Shown in pieces: positions 26,550 through 33,590 of a DNA stretch of 64,000 nucleotides (position 1 is the first letter of the stretch; each line of letters starts with the position of its first letter). This stretch comes from Exobacillus caeni (GTDB taxonomy: Bacteria; Bacillota; Bacilli; Bacillales; Guptibacillaceae): positions 186,001-250,000 of the forward strand of contig NZ_SWLG01000001.1 of assembly GCF_005747095.1 (NCBI RefSeq), in the 5' to 3' direction. The position numbers and the translations under genes are program-made. Under the pieces are notes generated by a model, which ran no database searches, had not been told where the DNA came from, and saw nothing but the letters and a program-made list of their open reading frames with translations.

Positions 26550-28025
26550 ATGGATTTAATTCTGAAAAATGCGAATATTCCGCAGGGAGATCGTCAGGTG
26601 CTGACGAATATTCTAGTCAATGATGGCAAGATCGTCGGGTTTTCTAATGATATCAGCTTTTTAAACGCAGACAAAGTGATGGATGTTGAAGGAAAACTAG
26701 TCGTTCCTGGTTGTATTGATCCGCATACTCATTTTATGGACCCGGGATTTACCCACAGGGAAACATTCGCGACAGGAAGCCGTTCTGCAGCAGCAGGGGG
26801 ACTGACAACTCACATTGATATGCCTTGCTGCAGCAAGCCTTCCGTACGTGATGGTGACAGCTTCCATAAGAAGATTGGACCTATTCGTGACCAGGCTTAT
26901 ATCGATTATTGTTTCTGGGGTGGAATGACAGGTGAGGATGCACGTGAAGGATGGGTTGATAACATTTATCCTCAAATTGATGAAGGTGTTGTTGCGTTCA
27001 AGGTTTATATGACTCCTTCTGTGCCAACCTTCCCGAAAGTTTCTGATGCAGAAATGCTGGAAATCTTTACACATGTAGCCAAAACGGGTTTACCGATCGG
27101 AGTACACGCTGAAAACTATGATATTTGTACGTTCTACTCCAAGAAGCTGGAAAAAGAAGGCCGAATGGATGGGCCAGCATGGGCAGAAGCGCGTTCGAAC
27201 CTTGCGGAAAAAGTTGCGATCGAGTTGATCCTTAGCTTTGCTGAAGCAACTGATGCACGTGTTCATGTTGTACATATGAGCACAAAAGAAGGCGTAGAGC
27301 TTGTAAAAGCGGCAAAAAAACGAGGCGTCAAAGTTACCGCGGAAACGTGCCCTCACTATCTTGTTCTGAATGCAAAAGATGCAATGACTGAGCGCGGCAC
27401 TTTCGCCAAAATCGCTCCACCGTTGCGAGGAAAAGAGGATAATGCGGCACACTGGCAGGCACTCGCTGATGGCACAATTGATTTTGTTGGAACAGACCAT
27501 GCCCCATATGAAATCGCAACTGAAAAGGATGCTCCAGATTCCACAATCTGGAACAGTTTCCCTGGAATTCCTGGAGTAGAAACAATGGTTCCGATCCTTG
27601 TTAGCGAGGGGTTAAACAAAGGTCGATTATCACTATCCCGTTTTGTGGAGGTAACGAGTCGCAATGCCGCCATCCATTATGGCATCTATCCGAAAAAAGG
27701 CTCCATGGAAATCGGCACTGATGCTGACTTTACGATTATCGACCTTAACAAAGAGTATGTCATTGACGAGCAGAAAACAGAATCGATGGCAAAGTATAAC
27801 CCGCTACACGGCATGAAGTTAAAAGGAAAACCGGTACAAACGATTATTCGAGGCAGGCTCGTTTATGACGATGAAGCCGGCGGAATCGTAGGAGAAGCAG
27901 GTTATGGAGAATATGTACCACGCCAGAGCATCCAGCGTTTAGAGCGAACGCTTAAATATGAAAAGTATGAGGAAGTGAAAGCGGATTCAAACCAGGCGAT
28001 CGAACAAAAAGAATTAATTAAATAA
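26550..28025 (+). CDS. Cyclic amide hydrolase (hydantoinase/allantoinase superfamily); proposed xanthine ring-opening amidohydrolase
   Basis: 491-aa binuclear metal amidohydrolase. All ligands of the dihydropyrimidinase type are visible: HxH in DPHTHF (59, 61), the lysine that becomes carboxylated in FKVYMTPS (151), His186 in GVHAENY, His242 in VVHMSTKEG and Asp316 in GTDHAPY. Relatives open cyclic amides such as hydantoin, dihydropyrimidine or allantoin. Directly next to a purine permease and a carbamoyl-type amidase, it is a good candidate to open the six-membered ring of xanthine to 4-ureido-5-imidazolecarboxylate (inference). Allantoinase is the main alternative, but no uricase is present here. 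The C-terminal 25 residues form a charged helical tail. Confidence 0.8.
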   Translation: MDLILKNANIPQGDRQVLTNILVNDGKIVGFSNDISFLNADKVMDVEGKLVVPGCIDPHTHFMDPGFTHRETFATGSRSAAAGGLTTHIDMPCCSKPSVRDGDSFHKKIGPIRDQAYIDYCFWGGMTGEDAREGWVDNIYPQIDEGVVAFKVYMTPSVPTFPKVSDAEMLEIFTHVAKTGLPIGVHAENYDICTFYSKKLEKEGRMDGPAWAEARSNLAEKVAIELILSFAEATDARVHVVHMSTKEGVELVKAAKKRGVKVTAETCPHYLVLNAKDAMTERGTFAKIAPPLRGKEDNAAHWQALADGTIDFVGTDHAPYEIATEKDAPDSTIWNSFPGIPGVETMVPILVSEGLNKGRLSLSRFVEVTSRNAAIHYGIYPKKGSMEIGTDADFTIIDLNKEYVIDEQKTESMAKYNPLHGMKLKGKPVQTIIRGRLVYDDEAGGIVGEAGYGEYVPRQSIQRLERTLKYEKYEEVKADSNQAIEQKELIK

Positions 28026-28040
28026 GAGGGGATGAGTTGG

Positions 28041-28631
28041 ATGGAACTTAGAGGAAAGAAGCATTGTGTCGTCATTATCGATATGCTTAATGATTTTATC
28101 GGAGAAAAAGCAGCACTAAGATGCGAGAACGGTGAAAAGATTGTTCCGAAAATTAAAGAGCTTGTCGATTTTGCCCATGATCAAAACATCCAGGTCGTCT
28201 TTATTCAGGAAGCCCACAGAAAGAATGACAGAGACTTCAGGGTTCGCCCGGTTCATGCGATAAAAGGAACATGGGGGTCTGAGTTTATACCAGAATTACA
28301 GCCGGATGAAAGCAAAGGAGATTATGTGGTTCAAAAGAGACGCCATAGCGCTTTTAGCTATACAGACTTTGATCTGTTTTTACGCGAAGAAGAGATTGAC
28401 ACCGTAGTCCTTACCGGTGTTTGGACAAATGTGTGTGTCCGGAGCACAGCGTCTGATGCGTTATACCACGGGTACAACGTTATCTGCATATCGGATGGAA
28501 CAGCTTATCAGGATGATTCCATGCATGCTTCTGGTATAAGGGACATCGATCTGTTTGGGGACATCTTAACGACAGAGCAATATAAAGAAGCAGCTAAAAA
28601 GAAATTCTCCCATGATGAACAGGTTGTCTAG
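28041..28631 (+). CDS. Isochorismatase-family amidase; proposed ureido-imidazolecarboxylate amidohydrolase
   Basis: 196-aa cysteine hydrolase with the full triad: Asp14 in VVIIDMLNDF, Lys99 in VVQKRRHSAF and Cys132 in GVWTNVCVRSTASDAL. This branch includes N-carbamoylsarcosine amidase and ureidoacrylate hydrolase, which remove carbamoyl groups as CO2 and NH3. In this operon it follows the ring-opening hydrolase, so it could convert the ureido intermediate to 4-amino-5-imidazolecarboxylate (inference). I chose the ATG at 28041, since the ATG at 28032 abuts the AGAGGGG site. Its end overlaps UbiX by 20 bases. Confidence 0.8.
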   Translation: MELRGKKHCVVIIDMLNDFIGEKAALRCENGEKIVPKIKELVDFAHDQNIQVVFIQEAHRKNDRDFRVRPVHAIKGTWGSEFIPELQPDESKGDYVVQKRRHSAFSYTDFDLFLREEEIDTVVLTGVWTNVCVRSTASDALYHGYNVICISDGTAYQDDSMHASGIRDIDLFGDILTTEQYKEAAKKKFSHDEQVV

Positions 28632-29202
28632 CAAAGAGAAGAGAAAACGAATTTTAGTGGGTATTACCGGGGCTAGCGGATCATTGTATGGTTATACATT
28701 GATCCGTGCCCTCCATCAATTAGGAATCGAAACGCATGTGATTGCAACGGAGATGGGAGAAAAAGTAATGCAATTTGAATGCGGAGTGAAGATGGAGGAG
28801 CTGAAGGAATATGCCACTATACATAGCAACCGAAACTTGTTTGCATCTGTGGCAAGTGGATCGTTTCAAACAGATGGGATGGTGATTGTTCCATGTTCGA
28901 TGAATACACTTGGAGCTATAGCAAACGGCGTTGGCGATACGCTGTTAAGCAGGGCTGCAAGTGTAGTGATGAAAGAAAAACGGAATTTTATCATTGTACC
29001 AAGAGAAGCACCGTTTCACTTGATTCATCTTAGAAACATGACGAGCCTTGCCGAGGCGGGGGTGTGTATCATGCCAGCTTCACCGGGTTTTTATCATAAG
29101 CCGACAGAGATCTGGGAACTCGCAAACTTTATGGTAGCACGCATACTGGATATGCTCGGGATCGACCACAGTCTATTGGAACGATGGGGGGAAAAGGCGT
29201 GA
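28612..29202 (+). CDS. ubiX: UbiX-like flavin prenyltransferase
   Basis: 196-aa flavoprotein that makes prenyl-FMN, the cofactor of UbiD decarboxylases. The flavin-binding ILVGITGASGSLYGYTL opens the protein; the second block, IVPCSMNTLGAIANGVGD, and the prenyl/phosphate site VPREAPFHLIHLRNM are intact, followed by MPASPGFYHKPTEIWE. It is overlapped at both ends by its neighbours (isochorismatase and UbiD), showing tight coupling. Its presence right before ubiD supports an active decarboxylase. Confidence 0.93.
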   Translation: MMNRLSSKEKRKRILVGITGASGSLYGYTLIRALHQLGIETHVIATEMGEKVMQFECGVKMEELKEYATIHSNRNLFASVASGSFQTDGMVIVPCSMNTLGAIANGVGDTLLSRAASVVMKEKRNFIIVPREAPFHLIHLRNMTSLAEAGVCIMPASPGFYHKPTEIWELANFMVARILDMLGIDHSLLERWGEKA

Positions 29203-30536
29203 ATCCTGTGACCATGAGGGGATTATTGGACGATTGGGAAAACAGGGGGCTGTTATATCGAGTAAAACGGGAAGTCGATCCCCGTTATGAATTAGGCGCA
29301 ATCATTAACGCTAAAAATGGGGCACAGCCTTTTCTGTTTGAAAAGATTAAAGGATATCAGTCATCGTTAGCCGCCGGTCTCGGAGGGGACAGAGAGCTTT
29401 TAGCTGACAGCATCGGAATTTCTCCGTCGGATTTTGTTCCAAAAATCATAGACTCTATCGTGAATCCGATCAAAACCACTCTCAAAGAAACAGGACCTGT
29501 CCATGAGAATGTCGTAACTGGAAAATTTGATTTGCTAGACCTTTTTCCGATCCCAACTTTTCATGCAGACGATTCGGGAGCTTATTATGTGTCTGGCATA
29601 TTGGTTGTAAAGGACCTGTCGGGGCGTAAACGGTACACTTCGATAAGAAGAATGCAATACCTTGGCGGAAACAGAACAAACATTTTAATTACTTCTCCGG
29701 AATTGCAAGAGCAGTATGCGCAGTTTGAAAAGCTGGGAGAGCCGATGGAAGTCGCAGTTATGTTCGGCGTGGTCCCTGCTGTTGTTTTAAGTTCACAAAT
29801 AAGCACTCATTTATACCATACAGACAAGCTTGACGTTGCAGGAGCGCTGTTGGGCCAGTCCCTCGATGTTGTTAAGTGCAAAACCATCGATCTGGAGGTT
29901 CTGTCAGATGCTGAAATCGTTCTGGAGGGCCGGATGCTTCCTCATGAAAGAGAGATGGAAGGTCCGTTTGGTGAACTGGCCGGTTATTATGGCTTCCGTT
30001 CACCGCAGCCAGTCGTTGAATTTTCTGCCGTAACTTTCCGTGATAATGCGATCAACCAGACTATTTTTCCATCGAGCTATGAAGAGAGACTGCCGATGGC
30101 TCTAGTAAGAGAAGCCACCCTGTTCAGTACCGTAAGGCAGGTTGTTCCTTCTATTAAAGCCGTACATATACCGATGGGGGGAGTAGCCAGGTACCATGCA
30201 GTGATACAAATCGAAAAAAAGACTGAAGGAGACGGAAAGCAGGCTGCACTCGCAGCGTTTGCCAGCGATAAAGATTTGAAGCATGTCGTCGTGGTGAATG
30301 ATGATGTAGATATTTTTGACTCAGAAGATGTGGAATGGGCAGTTGCTACAAGAGTACAGGCAGACAATGACGTGTTTATTGTACCCGGCGGAAAAGGGTC
30401 TCCTCTTGAATCCTCCCATAATTTACGAGGAGTCACTGCCAAGATGGGTATTGACGCAACCTATCCGCTTGGTCAGGAAGAGATGTTTAAAAGGACTTCA
30501 GTTCCATTCGAGATTAATCTGGAAGACTATTTATAA
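29199..30536 (+). CDS. ubiD: UbiD-family prenyl-FMN decarboxylase; proposed aminoimidazolecarboxylate decarboxylase
   Basis: 445-aa UbiD-family enzyme. Family marks: YTSIRRMQYLGGNR, VVPAVVLSSQI, the catalytic EGPFGELAGYYG near residue 257, VTFRDNAINQTIFPSSYEER (shown as VTFRDNAINQTIF and PSSYEER), KHVVVVNDDVDIFDSEDVEW and the C-terminal GKGSPLESS. UbiD relatives reversibly decarboxylate aromatic and heteroaromatic acids, including furan and pyrrole types. In this operon the natural substrate would be 4-amino-5-imidazolecarboxylate, giving 4-aminoimidazole (inference). The GTG at 29199 overlaps the ubiX stop; an ATG five codons upstream lies inside the ribosome site. Confidence 0.9.
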   Translation: MNPVTMRGLLDDWENRGLLYRVKREVDPRYELGAIINAKNGAQPFLFEKIKGYQSSLAAGLGGDRELLADSIGISPSDFVPKIIDSIVNPIKTTLKETGPVHENVVTGKFDLLDLFPIPTFHADDSGAYYVSGILVVKDLSGRKRYTSIRRMQYLGGNRTNILITSPELQEQYAQFEKLGEPMEVAVMFGVVPAVVLSSQISTHLYHTDKLDVAGALLGQSLDVVKCKTIDLEVLSDAEIVLEGRMLPHEREMEGPFGELAGYYGFRSPQPVVEFSAVTFRDNAINQTIFPSSYEERLPMALVREATLFSTVRQVVPSIKAVHIPMGGVARYHAVIQIEKKTEGDGKQAALAAFASDKDLKHVVVVNDDVDIFDSEDVEWAVATRVQADNDVFIVPGGKGSPLESSHNLRGVTAKMGIDATYPLGQEEMFKRTSVPFEINLEDYL

Positions 30537-30565
30537 ACAAGGCGATTTGATGGGGGAGGATAACA

Positions 30566-30829
30566 ATGAAAGCAATCGGCATGATAGAGACCAGGGGCTT
30601 AACAGCAGCCATAGAAGCGCTTGACTCAATGGCAAAAGCAGCCAATGTTAGTTTAGTTGATATGAAACGGGTAGGCTCGGGCTTAGTCACCGTTATTGTT
30701 GAGGGCGATGTTGCTGCTGTAACAGCAGCGGTGGAAGTTGGCAGGATGGCTCCTAACAAAACGGGTGGAGAACTTGTCTCTTTTAATGTCATTCCTCGTC
30801 CGCATTCTGAACTCAGCAAGATTTTGTAA
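30566..30829 (+). CDS. BMC-H shell protein 1 (hexamer)
   Basis: 87-aa single BMC domain. It opens AIGMIETRGLTAAIEALDSM and carries VGSGLVTVIVEGDVAAV followed by [11 protein letters not shown]. Six copies form the hexagonal tiles of bacterial microcompartment shells. The pore loop reads G-S-G, as in PduA-like shells. GGGGGAGG precedes the ATG; 29 bases separate it from ubiD, placing the shell inside the catabolic operon. Confidence 0.95.
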   Translation: MKAIGMIETRGLTAAIEALDSMAKAANVSLVDMKRVGSGLVTVIVEGDVAAVTAAVEVGRMAPNKTGGELVSFNVIPRPHSELSKIL

Positions 30830-30845
30830 TGGAGGTGAATGAGGT

Positions 30846-31829
30846 GTGTCGGAATTTATGAAAAATGTGGTGGAAGAAGTTTTAAAGCCTTACCAAAAAC
30901 CAAAAGAAAATCCGCTTAATAAAAGGGGAGACCAGAGGCCGCCAAAGCCTGCAGTCACAGTGTCGACTGACAAAAGGAAACAGGAGATTCCGGGGATTAA
31001 ACGTCCTAATTATCAGCGGGACCGGATAAAGAAAAGGTTATCAGTAGGGAAGGCAGAGAAGGTAAACAGTAACTATACTACCCCTGGTGATACGCGTCCA
31101 ACCGGTAAAACTTTCGAAAAGCCAGAGGTCTCTAGAGAATTTGTGGAAGGTCCGCTCGCGGCGTTACAAACGATGTCCCTTGTGCAGGGGAGTTCTACAA
31201 CTCGAGGGCATCAAAGGCAAGTCCCGAGATACCTGTCTTCGAATGAAAGCAGTCAATTCATAGGCCGATCAAGGGATGGTGTGAAGGCATGGCTCTTTTC
31301 AGAGATACACCCCCAGCTCGAAGGTGCCTTTCAGAGAGCTGCCCAAACATGCTCAGTCGGAGTTATAACCTCCTCAGAATGTACTGTCGGGCAATTATTT
31401 TTAGTTAATGAAGTGATGAGAGAGTATGCTTCCCTTAAATACTACCTGACATGGGATAAAGACAATCAAGGGGGTTTTCTCCTTGAGTTATATGACCAGG
31501 ATAGGGAAAGGCTTTTGAAGGTAACGAAAGGATTATTTCAAAAGCTATCCCAGAATTCTTATAAAACTTTGAAGCTACACAATGCTCTTTCTCCCAGTCC
31601 CTGGTTGACAAAGCAGCTGGACCTGAAAACTCCGGTAAACGGGATAGCAGTAATTGAAGGTGTTGACTATTATACCAGTGTTTTACTGATGGACCGGTTG
31701 TTTAAAAGAACAGGTGAGAAAAACTTCGGATATAAAATTGAAAAGCATTATCTCGTTTTGCACGGGAACTATGACCTTGTTATAAAGGTTTCGGATGAAC
31801 TTCAAAAGGATGCCGACAGGGTCAGATGA
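30846..31829 (+). CDS. Fusion of encapsulation-peptide-like helix, linker and divergent BMC domain
   Basis: 327 aa with no close family that I recognise. Residues 1-15 (SEFMKNVVEEVLKPY) form an amphipathic helix like known microcompartment encapsulation peptides. Residues 16-130 are Lys/Pro/Arg/Ser-rich and look disordered. The last 70 residues align with the adjacent BMC-H proteins: GIAVIEG matches LGLVET, then a conserved D-x4-K, GYKI matching GYEK, and LVLHGNYDLVIKVSDEL matching [17 protein letters not shown]. Residues 140-245 may be a second degenerate copy (FLLELYDQDRERLLKV matches the same strand). It could link cargo to shell. The GTG start follows GGAGGTGA by 7 bases. Confidence 0.7.
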   Translation: MSEFMKNVVEEVLKPYQKPKENPLNKRGDQRPPKPAVTVSTDKRKQEIPGIKRPNYQRDRIKKRLSVGKAEKVNSNYTTPGDTRPTGKTFEKPEVSREFVEGPLAALQTMSLVQGSSTTRGHQRQVPRYLSSNESSQFIGRSRDGVKAWLFSEIHPQLEGAFQRAAQTCSVGVITSSECTVGQLFLVNEVMREYASLKYYLTWDKDNQGGFLLELYDQDRERLLKVTKGLFQKLSQNSYKTLKLHNALSPSPWLTKQLDLKTPVNGIAVIEGVDYYTSVLLMDRLFKRTGEKNFGYKIEKHYLVLHGNYDLVIKVSDELQKDADRVR

Positions 31830-31879
31830 GCTTTCTTCAAATTTTTAGTTAAGTGACTGGCGAAAGGAGGAAAGCCGGG

Positions 31880-32257
31880 TTGTATGCATTGGGATTGATT
31901 GAAACTGTTGGTTATTTAACGGCTGTTTCTGCAGCGGATGCTGCAGTAAAAGCCGCAGATGTTGAGATAGTCGGAATAGAAAAAGTAATCGGTGTGGATG
32001 GATATCTCGGTGTCACTATTCATTTCAGCGGTGATGTTGCAGCTGTAAAATCGGCGGTGGATGCAGGGACAGGTGCTGCTGAACGAGTAGGCAAGGTTGT
32101 TTCAGCACATGTAATACCAAGAGCGCACAATGAAGTAGCGGGAAAGCTGCTTCCTAAATTTAAACTCAAGCCTCCTGAAAATCAAGTGACGGATATAACC
32201 GAGGGTAACACCACTCCAGAAACAAATGAGCAAACGGATAATCGAGATGAACATTAA
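31880..32257 (+). CDS. BMC-H shell protein 2, extended C-terminus and altered pore loop
   Basis: About 125 aa: one BMC domain followed by a 35-residue polar tail rich in Thr, Asn and Glu. It opens [19 protein letters not shown]; the pore segment reads GVDGYLGV, longer and different from the G-S-G or G-F-G of its neighbours, then [20 protein letters not shown] at 31880 is the best start, since AAAGGAGG (31863-31870) lies 9 bases before it; the longer frame from 31853 would run through this site. The tail could face the lumen or cytosol and bind partners (inference). Confidence 0.85.
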   Translation: MYALGLIETVGYLTAVSAADAAVKAADVEIVGIEKVIGVDGYLGVTIHFSGDVAAVKSAVDAGTGAAERVGKVVSAHVIPRAHNEVAGKLLPKFKLKPPENQVTDITEGNTTPETNEQTDNRDEH

Positions 32258-32280
32258 CAAAAACACGAGGAGGAAAAACG

Positions 32281-32565
32281 ATGGGTGAAGCGTTAGGACT
32301 AGTAGAAACAAAAGGGTTAGTAGGTGCGGTGGAAGCGGCAGACGCGATGGTAAAAGCGGCGAATGTTGAAATTTGCGGTTATGAAAAAGTAGGGTTCGGG
32401 CTTGTGACCGTAATGGTAAGAGGCGATGTTGGCGCTGTTAAAGCTGCAACGGATGCTGGTGCAGATGCTGCGAGCCGTGTTGGGGAGTTGGTTTCTGTCC
32501 ATGTAATCCCTAGACCTCACAGTGAAATCGAGCGCGCTATCTTATCTAAAACGAAAGGTGAATAA
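32281..32565 (+). CDS. BMC-H shell protein 3 (hexamer)
   Basis: 94-aa canonical [60 protein letters not shown] and [15 protein letters not shown]. The pore loop is G-F-G, with Phe replacing the usual Ser, which would narrow or make hydrophobic the central pore. GAGGAGG precedes the ATG. It is the closest of the three to consensus and is probably the main facet protein. Confidence 0.95.
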   Translation: MGEALGLVETKGLVGAVEAADAMVKAANVEICGYEKVGFGLVTVMVRGDVGAVKAATDAGADAASRVGELVSVHVIPRPHSEIERAILSKTKGE

Positions 32566-32567
32566 AC

Positions 32568-33296
32568 ATGGGCAACAAAAAGCAGAGTGCGATGATGGAG
32601 CATACTCTGCAGCTGTTGCTTAACCGTAACGGCAGTGCCGACCAACAACAAAAACCTTTTGTCCTGGCTCTATTAACCTCTCATTTGATTGGAATGGAAC
32701 CAGGTTTTTCTTACTTAAAAGCTATCAAGGATAACGCTATGCTTAATGTGGTACTCGAAGAAGCGGTACTGGAGCAATATGAGAAGCAAGAGATTCTCAG
32801 GCTGACAGGAGCCGAGAAGGTACAGATAGACAATGAAGTGCAGGAGATTCCTTTTCACAAACTGGATACGGTCTTGTTACCTGTTCTATCATTTTCACTG
32901 GTGTCAGATATTTTGGCATTAAATGAACAGAGGCCTTTGGTACGTATCATCCTTTCTGCTTTGCTTGCTGGAAAAAAAGTCATCGCTCTAAGGGCAGGAG
33001 CAGATCCATTCCATCCGATTTGGAAAATGAAGGGGATGGATAAGGGGGCAACTGCTTTAAAGGGCAAGTTAAACAAGCGGCTAATAGAATTAAAAAGTTT
33101 TGGCGTTATCCTTGTAGACTATCAAGACAAAATAGACTTGAAAAAGGAAAACAGTAAAACACTGGTGACCGAGGAAACCATTCGTTTTGCATACCAGCAA
33201 GGAGAATCAGTTATTTTCATTTCTAAGAACACAATTGTCACACCGCTTGCAAAGGATACTGCAAAAGAGCTTAATATCGCGATAATTACAGAATAA
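32568..33296 (+). CDS. Microcompartment-associated flavoprotein-like protein
   Basis: 242 aa. The middle region FHKLDTVLLPVLSFSLVSDI and RIILSALLAGKKVIALRAG resembles flavoprotein (UbiX/PPC decarboxylase/dipicolinate synthase B-like) domains found in several BMC loci. The C-terminal 45 residues, with VTEETIRFAYQQG and NTIVTPLAKDTAKEL, match a short tail shared by other BMC proteins such as EutT/EutQ-like ones, where T-P-x-A-x-D recurs. The N-terminal segment HTLQLLLNRN could be a targeting helix. It lies 2 bases after BMC-H 3 and 12 before BMC-P. Activity unknown; it may bind a flavin for the UbiD step or be structural. Confidence 0.6.
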   Translation: MGNKKQSAMMEHTLQLLLNRNGSADQQQKPFVLALLTSHLIGMEPGFSYLKAIKDNAMLNVVLEEAVLEQYEKQEILRLTGAEKVQIDNEVQEIPFHKLDTVLLPVLSFSLVSDILALNEQRPLVRIILSALLAGKKVIALRAGADPFHPIWKMKGMDKGATALKGKLNKRLIELKSFGVILVDYQDKIDLKKENSKTLVTEETIRFAYQQGESVIFISKNTIVTPLAKDTAKELNIAIITE

Positions 33297-33308
33297 GGAG
33301 AAGATTAT

Positions 33309-33587
33309 ATGCTAATGGGAATAGTGGTCGGTCGCGTAACTGCCACGAGAAAAGATGAGAACCTTGTCGGCACAAAACTATTAATAACGCAGCCTATCAA
33401 CATTGATGGCAGTGTATTGTCGAACCCCATTATTACCGTTGATACAGTTGGAGCGGGTATTGGTGAAAAGGTGATCTACGTTATGGGAAGTATGGCCTCA
33501 CGAGCTGTACATAATAAAGATGCGCCGATCGATGCAGCGATTGTTGGCATCATTGACAGTTTAGAAGGAGAGACACTGGGAGGTTAA
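33309..33587 (+). CDS. BMC-P shell vertex protein (EutN/CcmL family)
   Basis: 92-aa pentameric vertex protein: MGIVVGRVTATRKDENLVGT at the N-terminus, then VDTVGAGIGEKVIYVMGSMA, the diagnostic G-A-G-x-G-E-x-V motif, and the C-terminal DAAIVGIIDSLE. Five copies cap the vertices of a closed microcompartment, so its presence argues for a complete shell. AAGGAG lies before the ATG. Only one BMC-P is seen. Confidence 0.95.
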   Translation: MLMGIVVGRVTATRKDENLVGTKLLITQPINIDGSVLSNPIITVDTVGAGIGEKVIYVMGSMASRAVHNKDAPIDAAIVGIIDSLEGETLGG

Positions 33588-33590
33588 AAA

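Noticed and set aside
26550-28025. Firm assignment as allantoinase
   Set aside because: Metal ligands fit the superfamily, but no uricase, ureidoglycolate or allantoate gene is present and the neighbours point to xanthine ring opening.
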